From: Saprospiraceae bacterium
GTDB lineage: Bacteria > Bacteroidota > Bacteroidia > Bacteroidales > JAIPBB01
NCBI GenBank assembly: GCA_021739805.1
Contig: JAIPBB010000084.1
Location: 1-17,663 of the forward strand
DNA length: 17,663 bases
Reading direction: 5' to 3'
Shown: positions 7,216-13,423 of the stretch, in pieces
How the letters are laid out: the number at the start of each line of letters is the position of its first letter
How positions within the stretch are numbered: position 1 is the stretch's first letter
Translations under genes and position numbers: made by a program
The notes under the pieces: model-generated
What the model saw: the letters and a program-made list of their open reading frames with translations, nothing else
What the model was told of the DNA's origin: nothing
The model's database searches: none

Positions 7216-8157
7216 ATGAAAGAAGAAATAATAGTTAGCGGACGAATGAATCATTTGATTGACCCGCAATTGCATATTTGGCATTGGCATATTCCATTGT
7301 ATTTATTTTTAGGTGGACTTGCAGCAGGAATTTTATTCTTTGCAGCTCTTTACACAATTCTTGGAAAAGAAAATGAATATAAAGCAGCAGTGAAAATTGC
7401 ACCTTTTGTTGCACCTATACTTTTGATTATTGGTTTGATGGCTCTTTTCTTAGATTTGAATCATAAACTATATTTCTGGAGACTTTATACTACAATTAGA
7501 ATTCAATCCCCTATGTCGTGGGGAGCCTGGACTTTAATGGTTGTTACACCATTATCATTTATCTGGAGTGCTATTCACATTAAAGAATTGTTTCCTAAAT
7601 GGGATTGGAAATTCGATATTCTAAAAAATATTGACCAATTCTTTAAGAAATATAAAATTGTACTTGCCTGGATAATGTTAATTTATTCGGTAATTTTAGG
7701 AATCTATACAGGAATACTATTTTCTGCTTTCAATGCAAGACCGCTTTGGAACACATCCATTTTAGGACCTTTATTTCTGGCATCAGGTTTATCAGCGGGA
7801 GCAGCTGTAATTGTTTTGCTTTCAAAAAACCATATTGAAAGAAAACAGTTTGCCAAAATTGACCTTATTTTAATTGGAATAGAGTTGTTTTTTATAATCC
7901 ATATGTTTATGGGTTTTCTGGCAAGCACTCAGGTTCAAATTGATGCAGCCAAATTATTCCTTGGCGGACCATATACAGCTTCATTTTGGATTTTCGTAGT
8001 AATTCTAGGTATGATTGTTCCTGCAATTTTAGAAATACTTGAACTACGTGGAAAGAAAATTCCGATAGTAATTCCGGTTGTACTTGTACTATTTGGAAGC
8101 TTAATGTTAAGATTTATAATTTCTTATGCAGGACAAGCAAGCCGATGGCTTTATTAA
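7216..8157 (+). CDS. psrC: NrfD/PsrC-family quinol-oxidising membrane subunit
   Basis: A 313-residue integral membrane protein of the NrfD/PsrC family, which anchors the reductase and takes electrons from menaquinol without haem. It shows about eight hydrophobic segments. The first is preceded by WHWHIPLYLFLGGLAAG, the typical opening of NrfD proteins, and the second is followed by LDLNHKLYFWRLYT. Length matches Wolinella PsrC (about 318). It follows the ferredoxin gene after 30 bases and completes a PsrABC/PhsABC-type complex. The start at 7216 is preceded by A-rich sequence rather than a Shine-Dalgarno site; an in-frame ATG at 7246 would remove ten residues and cannot be excluded. Confidence 0.88.
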   Translation: MKEEIIVSGRMNHLIDPQLHIWHWHIPLYLFLGGLAAGILFFAALYTILGKENEYKAAVKIAPFVAPILLIIGLMALFLDLNHKLYFWRLYTTIRIQSPMSWGAWTLMVVTPLSFIWSAIHIKELFPKWDWKFDILKNIDQFFKKYKIVLAWIMLIYSVILGIYTGILFSAFNARPLWNTSILGPLFLASGLSAGAAVIVLLSKNHIERKQFAKIDLILIGIELFFIIHMFMGFLASTQVQIDAAKLFLGGPYTASFWIFVVILGMIVPAILEILELRGKKIPIVIPVVLVLFGSLMLRFIISYAGQASRWLY

Positions 8158-8192
8158 ATAAAATTTAACAACAAATTATAAAACAATATAAT

Positions 8193-8714
8193 ATGAACAA
8201 ATCAAAATCAACAAAGTATCTTAATCCCTACATTGGTGGGGTTTTGTTAGGATTAGTTTTACTGGTGGCATTTTATGTTTCCGGTCGTGGATTGGGAGCA
8301 AGTGGTGCAATAAAAAGCACAATAGTTACCGCAGTTAATACTATTGCCCCATCGCATACTGAAAATGCTGAGTTTTATAAAGAATATAACGAATCACATC
8401 CAAGCCCAATGAAATCATGGCTAGTGTTTGAAATGCTGGGAGTATTAGTTGGTGGTTTTCTTTCAGGTGCTATTGCAGGAAGATTAAAACTTAAAGTTGA
8501 ACATTCACCAAAAATCACATCCAAACGTAGATTAGTATTTGCTTTAGGCGGTGGAATTTTATTTGGCGTTGGTTCGCAATTGGGAAGAGGCTGTACAAGT
8601 GGTTCGGCATTAACCGGAATGGCAAATCTTTCGTTAGCAGGTTTTATTTCGATGATGATGATATTTGGAACTGCATTTGCTTTAGCATATTTTTTTAGAA
8701 AAAATTGGATTTAA
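8193..8714 (+). CDS. YeeE/YedE-family sulfur transporter, half-protein A
   Basis: A 173-residue membrane protein with four or so hydrophobic segments (about 14-30, 77-96, 113-130 and 147-167). GGGILFGVGSQLGRGCTSG at about 119-137 is the conserved sulfur-transport motif, with C134 the expected sulfur-relaying cysteine. Full-length YeeE/TsuA proteins carry two such halves; here each half is a separate gene, and the partner is the next one. The family imports thiosulfate (TsuA) or moves sulfide-type sulfur. It sits between a sulfur-type reductase and a rhodanese, which supports thiosulfate or polysulfide uptake. It lies 35 bases after the membrane subunit of the reductase and is probably in the same operon. 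Confidence 0.87.
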   Translation: MNKSKSTKYLNPYIGGVLLGLVLLVAFYVSGRGLGASGAIKSTIVTAVNTIAPSHTENAEFYKEYNESHPSPMKSWLVFEMLGVLVGGFLSGAIAGRLKLKVEHSPKITSKRRLVFALGGGILFGVGSQLGRGCTSGSALTGMANLSLAGFISMMMIFGTAFALAYFFRKNWI

Positions 8715-8719
8715 ATAAA

Positions 8720-8725
8720 AAGGAG
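8720..8725 (+). promoter_or_regulatory. Shine-Dalgarno-like AAGGAG
   Basis: AAGGAG lies 7 bases before the ATG at 8733. The other plus-strand genes that I checked here start after plain A/T-rich sequence, as is usual in Bacteroidota, so this is the one start with a classical ribosome-binding site. Confidence 0.5.
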
Positions 8726-8732
8726 AATTATT

Positions 8733-9323
8733 ATGGGACCATTAATAGCAAACGATATAATATCAAGCAATACAAATCTGTTTTTAGCTTTTATAATAGG
8801 AATTGGATTTGGATTAGTACTCGAAGCGAGTGGGTTTTCTTCAAGCAGAAAACTTGCAGGTATGTTCTACGGTTATGATACTGTTGTATTAAAAGTGTTT
8901 TTTACGGCTGCAATTACAGCGGCTTTAGGACTATTGTTTTTTAGTTTATTTGGCTGGATTGATTTAAGCCTGATTTATGTAAACCCAACTTATTTATGGT
9001 CAACAATTGTTGGTGGAATAATTATGGGAGCCGGTTTTATTATGGGTGGATTTTGCCCGGGAACAAGTTTCTGTGGAGCTGCAATAGGGAAAATTGATGC
9101 CATGGTTTTTGTTAGTGGATTATTTATAGGTGTATTGTTTTTCACCGAAGGATATCCCGTTCTTAAAGACCTTTATTTTGCAGAATTTTTAGGTTCACCT
9201 AAAGTAAGCGATATGTTAGGCATTAAGGACGGATTGTTTATTTTATTTGTAGTACTGGCTGCTCTTGGGATGTTTTGGGTTGGCGAATGGGCAGAAAAGA
9301 AATTTAAAAGAGAAGAGTATTAA
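8733..9323 (+). CDS. YeeE/YedE-family sulfur transporter, half-protein B
   Basis: A 196-residue membrane protein, the second half of a split YeeE/YedE transporter. Hydrophobic segments lie at about 15-32, 53-75, 91-107, 122-138 and 167-184. The family motif is GGIIMGAGFIMGGFCPGTS at 94-112 with C108, and a further cysteine, C114, follows two residues after it. GFGLVLEASGFSSSRKLAGM (25-44) is the typical opening of this half. With the preceding gene it would give the two pseudo-symmetric halves of one sulfur channel. The genes are 18 bases apart. Probable role: import of thiosulfate or other reduced sulfur. Confidence 0.87.
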   Translation: MGPLIANDIISSNTNLFLAFIIGIGFGLVLEASGFSSSRKLAGMFYGYDTVVLKVFFTAAITAALGLLFFSLFGWIDLSLIYVNPTYLWSTIVGGIIMGAGFIMGGFCPGTSFCGAAIGKIDAMVFVSGLFIGVLFFTEGYPVLKDLYFAEFLGSPKVSDMLGIKDGLFILFVVLAALGMFWVGEWAEKKFKREEY

Positions 9324-9324
9324 A

Positions 9325-9364
9325 AATGCGATAATGATATAATGCTAAAATGCAAGAATGAAAA
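9325..9364. repeat. Five-copy 8-base tandem repeat (AATGnnnn)
   Basis: AATG recurs at 9325, 9333, 9341, 9349 and 9357, an exact 8-base period over five units, with the other four positions degenerate and A/T-rich. It fills the start of the 77-base gap between the second transporter gene and the rhodanese. No protein is encoded. Confidence 0.6.
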
Positions 9365-9400
9365 TAATTAAAACTTAAAAAAAATAAAAAAAATTCTGTT

Positions 9401-10027
9401 ATGATAAAATCAAGATTAATATTAGCTGCATTTATAATTCCACTAGGTCTGATTATAGCCGCAGTGCCCAAAAACACCACTCAACATATAAAATTATCAA
9501 CACAAGAATTACTTGATGAAATTAAGGATGGAACACAGTTTGTTCATCCTGATGAAATTGCAGATATGTTGATTAAACAAGATCCTTTACTCCAGTTAAT
9601 TGATGTTAGGTCACAGGATGAATTTGAGAAATTTAGTCTTCCCGGAGCAATTAATATTCCTTTGGCTGATATTTTATCTGAAGAATGGGTTGACTATATT
9701 GACCAAGGTCAGTTAATGAATGTTTTTTATTGTAACGGAACTTCAAAATCGAATGAAGCATGGTTACTTACACGACAACTAGGTTATCAAAATAATTATG
9801 TTTTACAGGGAGGTCTGAATTATTGGGTTGAAACAATCCTTAATCCATTTCCACCTGCCAATACCAGCCCTGATGATGAAATAGCAAAATATGATTTCAG
9901 GAAAGGTGCAAGCCAGGCTTTTGGAGGTGGAGCAGTTGATGCACCTGAACAAACAGTTGAAAATACAGCAAATAAACCTTCAATTAAACCTAAAAAAAAG
10001 AAGAAAAAAGTTCAAGGTGGCTGTTAG
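9401..10027 (+). CDS. Exported single-domain rhodanese with basic GGC tail
   Basis: A 208-residue protein with an N-terminal signal or membrane anchor (residues 5-22) and one rhodanese domain at about 50-148. The catalytic cysteine is C111 in FYCNGTSKS, at the position of the active-site loop. LIDVRSQDEFEKFSLPGAINIP (about 66-87) is the usual CDC25-like front motif, and LQGGLNYW (135-142) closes the domain. Rhodaneses carry sulfane sulfur as a persulfide. After the domain comes a linker (about 150-195), then six lysines and the terminal residues VQGGC, giving a second cysteine, C208. It is the last gene of the sulfur operon and ends 8 bases before the convergent regulator gene. It probably handles sulfane sulfur for the reductase or the transporters outside the inner membrane (inferred). 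Confidence 0.85.
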   Translation: MIKSRLILAAFIIPLGLIIAAVPKNTTQHIKLSTQELLDEIKDGTQFVHPDEIADMLIKQDPLLQLIDVRSQDEFEKFSLPGAINIPLADILSEEWVDYIDQGQLMNVFYCNGTSKSNEAWLLTRQLGYQNNYVLQGGLNYWVETILNPFPPANTSPDDEIAKYDFRKGASQAFGGGAVDAPEQTVENTANKPSIKPKKKKKKVQGGC

Positions 10028-10035
10028 TTGAATTA

Positions 10036-10731
10036 TTATCCTGATTCACTAATTCGTTCTAATCTTTTAAAATCAAGAATTTCAATTGATTTTCCTGATG
10101 AATTTATTATTCCATCTTGATTAAAATCCTTTAAAATTCGAACAACGCTAATTGCTGACATGCCGGTAAATTCAGCCAAATCTTTTCTTGAAAGTGAAAG
10201 TTTAAAAATGCTTGAATTATATATTTTATCAGAAATAAATAAAAGAGCCTCAGCTAGTCTGCCATTATGATGTTTTTGTGTTAATGAGATGATTTTATTA
10301 AATTTCAAATTTTCGCAATTGTTTATAGTCGAAATAACATTACTAGCAAATTCGCCATTCTTAACTACCAATTCTTCAAATATTTTTATATCAATAGTGC
10401 AAATTGTTGTGTCTTCAATTGCAGCTACTGAATATTGAGCCATCTCATTACTAAATAAGGCAGGAAGTCCTATCAAACTTCCTTGTGGATAGAGATTTAG
10501 AATTAAGTTATGATTATCATTAATTTCTTTATATACTTTAGTTAAGCCTCGCTTTACAAATAAAATATGAGTAACAAAAGAACCCTGCTTAGAAATTACT
10601 TCACCTTTTCGGTAGTTAAGGACTGTTCGTTTTATATTAACATTTTCAAGTTCAATTAACGAAAGTTTTTCAAAACAAACTGACTTACTCGTGCATGACA
10701 CACAACTAATTTGTTCAATATCATTATTCAT
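10036..10731 (-). CDS. Second FNR-type regulator with four candidate Fe-S cysteines
   Basis: A 231-residue Crp/Fnr-family regulator, paralogous to the one at 3366-4052. C10, C13 and C19 form C-x2-C-x5-C, and C111 in EDTTICTIDI is at the place of FNR C122, so all four ligands of an oxygen-sensing [4Fe-4S] cluster are present. The beta-roll spans about 34-130 (KGEVISKQG, LFVKRGLTKVY) and the winged HTH about 179-203. The recognition helix reads I194-S-V-V197-R198: relative to FNR the Glu and Ser base contacts are replaced by Ile and Val, and only the Arg remains. It should therefore prefer a different site from the first paralogue. It is convergent with the rhodanese gene and divergent from the respiratory-complex operon, which it may control. 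Confidence 0.88.
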   Translation of the reverse strand: MNNDIEQISCVSCTSKSVCFEKLSLIELENVNIKRTVLNYRKGEVISKQGSFVTHILFVKRGLTKVYKEINDNHNLILNLYPQGSLIGLPALFSNEMAQYSVAAIEDTTICTIDIKIFEELVVKNGEFASNVISTINNCENLKFNKIISLTQKHHNGRLAEALLFISDKIYNSSIFKLSLSRKDLAEFTGMSAISVVRILKDFNQDGIINSSGKSIEILDFKRLERISESG

Positions 10732-10755
10732 TCTAATCTTTTTACAATTCTATTG

Positions 10756-10763
10756 CAAAAGTA
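10756..10763 (-). promoter_or_regulatory. -7 promoter element of the second FNR-type gene
   Basis: On the minus strand TACTTTTG matches TAnnTTTG and ends 24 bases before the start codon, the same arrangement as for the first paralogue. No TTTG was found at the -33 spacing. Confidence 0.4.
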
Positions 10764-10793
10764 ATAATAAACATCTTATGAATTGTTTTTTAT

Positions 10794-10816
10794 TATCATG
10801 TGATACATTTTTATCA
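10794..10816. promoter_or_regulatory. TATCA/TGATA dyad cluster, candidate operator
   Basis: TATCA (10794-10798), TGATA (10801-10805) and TATCA (10812-10816) give two overlapping inverted repeats, one with a 2-base spacer and one with a 6-base spacer. The 5-N6-5 geometry is that of Crp-type sites. It lies midway between the second regulator and the respiratory-complex operon, so it could act on either. Confidence 0.4.
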
Positions 10817-10883
10817 TTCAAGATTAAACAAATAAATTATGAAATGCTTTAGAAGCAAACATAGTTATATATTTATATGCGAC

Positions 10884-10891
10884 TATATTTG
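10884..10891 (+). promoter_or_regulatory. -7 promoter element of the respiratory-complex operon
   Basis: TATATTTG fits TAnnTTTG exactly and lies 39 bases before the first start codon of the operon. No clear TTTG is present at the -33 position, which would suit an activator-dependent promoter, but this is inference. Confidence 0.4.
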
Positions 10892-10930
10892 CAACAATAT
10901 TTATTTTAATGTAAATACGTCTTAAATATT

Positions 10931-11425
10931 ATGAAATTTAAAAATTTAATTCTCTCATTCTTAGTCCTTTTCTTTATTTGGATTTTGTATAATAATACTT
11001 TCGATTTATTAACTTTCGGGATTGGATTTTTAATATCCTTAGTTACAGCTATTGTTTTTTGTAAGAAATGCGATGTGTTTGGTGAATTCAAATTTACACC
11101 TTCAGCATTTTTTTATACAGCAATTTATATTGCAGTTTTTTTGGCTGAACTAATAAAATCAAACTTAGACGTTGCTTATCGTGTAATCTCACCATCACTC
11201 CCGATAAATCCCGGAATTGTTGAAGTTAAAACAAAATTAAAATCTAAAATGGCACGGATGCTACTGGCAAACTCCATCACATTGACTCCGGGAACATTAA
11301 CAGTTGACATTATCGATGACACTCTTTTTATTCATTGGATTGATGTTAAAAGTGATGATATTGAATTGGCTACAAAAGAAATAGTTTCAAAATTTGAAAA
11401 ATATTTATCTAAAATTTATGATTGA
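10931..11425 (+). CDS. MrpE/MbhA-like antiporter-module subunit
   Basis: A 164-residue membrane protein of the MnhE/MrpE family. Two or three hydrophobic segments occupy residues 5-45 and 56-75. A soluble part follows with the family motif NPGIVEV (93-99) and LLANSITLTPGT (111-122). In Mrp antiporters and in Mbh/Mbx/Mbs complexes this subunit belongs to the small sodium/proton-translocating module. It is the first gene of a tightly packed operon and overlaps the next gene. Length fits MrpE (about 158). The context (no classical MrpA, but NuoH- and antiporter-type subunits downstream) places it in a respiratory complex and not in a stand-alone Mrp antiporter. Confidence 0.88.
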   Translation: MKFKNLILSFLVLFFIWILYNNTFDLLTFGIGFLISLVTAIVFCKKCDVFGEFKFTPSAFFYTAIYIAVFLAELIKSNLDVAYRVISPSLPINPGIVEVKTKLKSKMARMLLANSITLTPGTLTVDIIDDTLFIHWIDVKSDDIELATKEIVSKFEKYLSKIYD

Positions 11426-11678
11426 TACAATTTTACAAATAGCAGCAATAATTATAATGATTTCGATATTTCTGTCGGCATACAGATTTATTAAGGGACC
11501 TGATTTAGTTGATAGAGTAATATCTTTTGATGTAATAACGGTTTCATCTATTGCAATAATAGCAATAGTTACACATTTTGCTAACAGAATGATTTATCTT
11601 GATATTGCTATTGTTTATGGGCTATTAAGCTTTCTTGGAATAATTGTCATAGCTCGTTATCTGGAAAAAGGATTATAA
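11418..11678 (+). CDS. MrpF/MbhB-like antiporter-module subunit
   Basis: An 86-residue, three-helix membrane protein of the MnhF/MrpF family. The signature FIKGPDLVDRVISFDVI lies at about 24-40, followed by YLDIAIVYGLLSFLG and a final ARYLEKG. I place the start at 11418 and not at the upstream in-frame ATG (11394). From 11418 the protein opens MIDTILQIA, which lines up with Bacillus MrpF (MFTLILQIA), and the overlap with the preceding gene is 8 bases instead of 32. Part of the small ion-translocating module. The next start is 2 bases after its stop. Confidence 0.87.
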   Translation: MIDTILQIAAIIIMISIFLSAYRFIKGPDLVDRVISFDVITVSSIAIIAIVTHFANRMIYLDIAIVYGLLSFLGIIVIARYLEKGL

Positions 11679-11679
11679 G

Positions 11680-12024
11680 ATGGAAATAATAGAAATTATA
11701 GGAGCAATTTTAACCTTAATTGGTTCAATATTTATTTTACTTGGCTCAATCGGATTGGTGCGAATGCCTGATTTTTATAACAGGATTCAAGCAGGAACAA
11801 AAGCTTCGACACTTGGAACTATGCTAAGCCTTCTGGGAATTGGATTAATTCATCTCGAATGGATTGGTAAAATTATTATTTTGATAATCTTTGTCTTAAT
11901 GACAAACCCCGTGTCATCGCATGTTCTAGCCAGGGCAGCTCATCATATCAAGGTTAACCTTACTAAGAAAACTGTTGTTGATAAACTTAGTGAAGAAGAA
12001 ATAAAACTTAATAAAAACAATTAA
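11680..12024 (+). CDS. MrpG/MbhC-like antiporter-module subunit
   Basis: A 114-residue protein with three membrane helices (about 5-27, 42-60 and 63-82) and a charged cytoplasmic tail. GLVRMPDFYNRIQAGTKAST (25-44) is the hallmark of the MnhG/MrpG family, and TNPVSSHVLARAAH follows the third helix. It works with the neighbouring E- and F-type subunits in the ion-translocating module. The tail of about 25 residues rich in Lys and Glu is ordinary for the family. Start and stop spacing (1 base on each side) implies translational coupling along the operon. Confidence 0.88.
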   Translation: MEIIEIIGAILTLIGSIFILLGSIGLVRMPDFYNRIQAGTKASTLGTMLSLLGIGLIHLEWIGKIIILIIFVLMTNPVSSHVLARAAHHIKVNLTKKTVVDKLSEEEIKLNKNN

Positions 12025-12025
12025 G

Positions 12026-12271
12026 ATGATAAATTTAATTCTAAGCATATTTCTTGGCTTATTTGTTATTCTTATGGCAGTAGTGGCTGTTCAGAAGAAA
12101 AATTTAAAAGTTGCAATTATCGCAGCAGGTATTGTGAGTCTGTTTTCATCAATAATTTATTTGATTCTAGCAGCCCCCGATGTTGCAATGACCGAAGCTG
12201 CAATCGGAAGTGGACTTTCAACTATTATCTTCTTTTATGTATTAAATAAAATCCAAAAATCAGATGCTTAA
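12026..12271 (+). CDS. MbhD-like subunit (DUF4040, MrpA C-terminal-like)
   Basis: An 81-residue membrane protein corresponding to the region that in Mrp antiporters forms part of the C-terminus of MrpA and in Mbh/Mbx complexes is a separate subunit D. The signature AAPDVAMTEAAIGSG at 49-63 contains E57, the conserved membrane glutamate considered part of the ion path. Three helices are visible (about 3-21, 28-48 and 60-76). Its occurrence as a free small gene, without the large MrpA N-terminal domain, is a mark of the Mbh/Mbx/Mbs class. It overlaps the next gene by 8 bases. Confidence 0.85.
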   Translation: MINLILSIFLGLFVILMAVVAVQKKNLKVAIIAAGIVSLFSSIIYLILAAPDVAMTEAAIGSGLSTIIFFYVLNKIQKSDA

Positions 12272-12968
12272 AAAAGGTGTAATTCTAATACTGCTTATAG
12301 CAGTTGGCTATATTTTCTTTTCCTTGTTTCAGGTTTATCAGGGAAGAGATGAATTATCAGGTGTCAGTAAATACTATGCCGAAAATGCTGCAGATGAAGT
12401 CGGAGCAGCAAATTTAGTTACATCGGTTGTACTTACTTATAGAGGTTTAGACACCTTGGGAGAAATTACTATTTTGTTTTTAACGGCAGCTATTATTGGA
12501 TTTGTTTTAAGTTTTAGAAATTCTGATACGAATGAAAAGAAACGAGTTATAGCACCTGCCAGTGAGATTTTAAATACAGCTTCAAAAATAATGATACCAA
12601 TAGTTTTTATGTTTGGAGTTTATGTAATTATAAATGGTCATTTAACTCCCGGTGGTGGATTTCAGGGAGGAGCAATCATAGCATCCGCAATTGTATTGAT
12701 GATTTTAGCTCAACCTGAAATCAAATTTAATCACAAATTAATTTCGACTATTGAATCAATATCAGGAATTGGATTTGTAGTTGTTGGTGTTCTTGGACTT
12801 GTTCTTGCCGGCGGTTTTCTCGACAATAGAATTTTTGGCTTGGGAACTTTCGGAACTATATTGAGCGCCGGTGCAATCCCGATAATCTACATTTTTGTCG
12901 GGCTTAAGGTTGGCGCCGAATTGACAAGCATTTTAGTGAATTTAAAAGAAACTCAAAATCAGAAATAA
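12264..12968 (+). CDS. Fused MbhE-MrpB (MbhF) subunit
   Basis: A 234-residue membrane protein with two joined parts. Residues about 1-85 match the MbhE-type segment, also found at the end of MrpA: AANLVTSVVLTYRGLDTLGE at 48-67, with the conserved E67. Residues about 97-230 are MnhB/MrpB-like: ASKIMIPIVFMFGVYVIING, then GHLTPGGGFQGG (125-136). In Pyrococcus Mbh these are two genes, E and F. In Mrp, B alone has about 140 residues, so the extra 90 residues here are the E part and not an artefact. It probably carries a proton or sodium path next to the MrpC-like subunit. The stop overlaps the next start by one base (TAATG). Confidence 0.85.
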   Translation: MLKKGVILILLIAVGYIFFSLFQVYQGRDELSGVSKYYAENAADEVGAANLVTSVVLTYRGLDTLGEITILFLTAAIIGFVLSFRNSDTNEKKRVIAPASEILNTASKIMIPIVFMFGVYVIINGHLTPGGGFQGGAIIASAIVLMILAQPEIKFNHKLISTIESISGIGFVVVGVLGLVLAGGFLDNRIFGLGTFGTILSAGAIPIIYIFVGLKVGAELTSILVNLKETQNQK

Positions 12969-13339
12969 TGGAATATCTCGCAATTGAAAATATTGGTTTG
13001 GCAACAGGTTTTCTTCTGATTCTGATAGGAATTTGGGGATTTCTTACACAGAAAAATTTAATAAAAATAATTATCAGTTTTTCACTGTTCGATACAGGAT
13101 TACACTTGATAATTGTTTCAATAGCTTACATAAAAAAAGGTACTGCACCAATTATTGATTCTGCGGCGAACAAAGCTAATGCAGTTAACGAAATTGTTGA
13201 CCCTGTGCCACATGCTTTAGCCTTAACAGCTATTGTTATTGGATTAGGAATTACAGCATTAATGCTTGTTTATGCTTTAAAATTATACAATCATAAAAAA
13301 ACCTTAGACATTTCTAAGTTCAGTGATTTAAAGTGGTAA
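12968..13339 (+). CDS. MrpC/MbhG-like (NuoK-type) subunit
   Basis: A 123-residue three-helix membrane protein of the MnhC/MrpC family, homologous to NuoK of complex I. Helices lie at about 8-26, 32-54 and 84-106. The signature VDPVPHALALTAIVIG occupies 77-92; most relatives that I remember have Gln where H82 is. A polar loop of about 20 residues (57-76) precedes it. It couples the small Mrp-like module to the large antiporter-type subunits. It starts within the stop of the preceding gene. A spacer of 84 bases follows before the H-H' gene, the largest gap inside the operon. Confidence 0.87.
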   Translation: MEYLAIENIGLATGFLLILIGIWGFLTQKNLIKIIISFSLFDTGLHLIIVSIAYIKKGTAPIIDSAANKANAVNEIVDPVPHALALTAIVIGLGITALMLVYALKLYNHKKTLDISKFSDLKW

Positions 13340-13345
13340 ATAATT

Positions 13346-13422
13346 ATTGACGATAATTGATAGACGACAGGAATTAAAAATTAGCAAATCGTAAATCATG
13401 ATTCATAAATTATAAATAGAAA
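13346..13422. repeat. Seven-base periodic spacer inside the operon
   Basis: From 13386 AAAT-type tetramers recur at 13386, 13393, 13400 (GATT), 13407 and 13414, an exact 7-base period over five units. The phase can be followed, more degenerately, back to about 13346 (ATTGACG, ATAATTG, ATAGACG). The array ends one base before the start codon of the H-H' gene. A perfect dyad, AATCATGATT, lies at 13394-13403. No coding frame. Confidence 0.5.
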
Positions 13423-13423
13423 A

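Noticed and set aside
4418..8157. Formate dehydrogenase, tetrathionate or arsenate reductase as the first choice for the molybdopterin operon
   Set aside because: Sizes of all three subunits fit PsrABC/PhsABC best, and the following genes concern sulfur transport; the alternatives cannot be excluded fully without phylogeny.
9325..9364. CRISPR array or insertion-sequence remnant
   Set aside because: The units are only 8 bases, without spacers of constant length, terminal inverted repeats or a transposase frame nearby.
11394..11417. Upstream start for the MrpF-like gene
   Set aside because: It would give a 32-base overlap and eight extra polar residues (MKNIYLKF) not matched in MrpF proteins; the start at 11418 aligns with the family.
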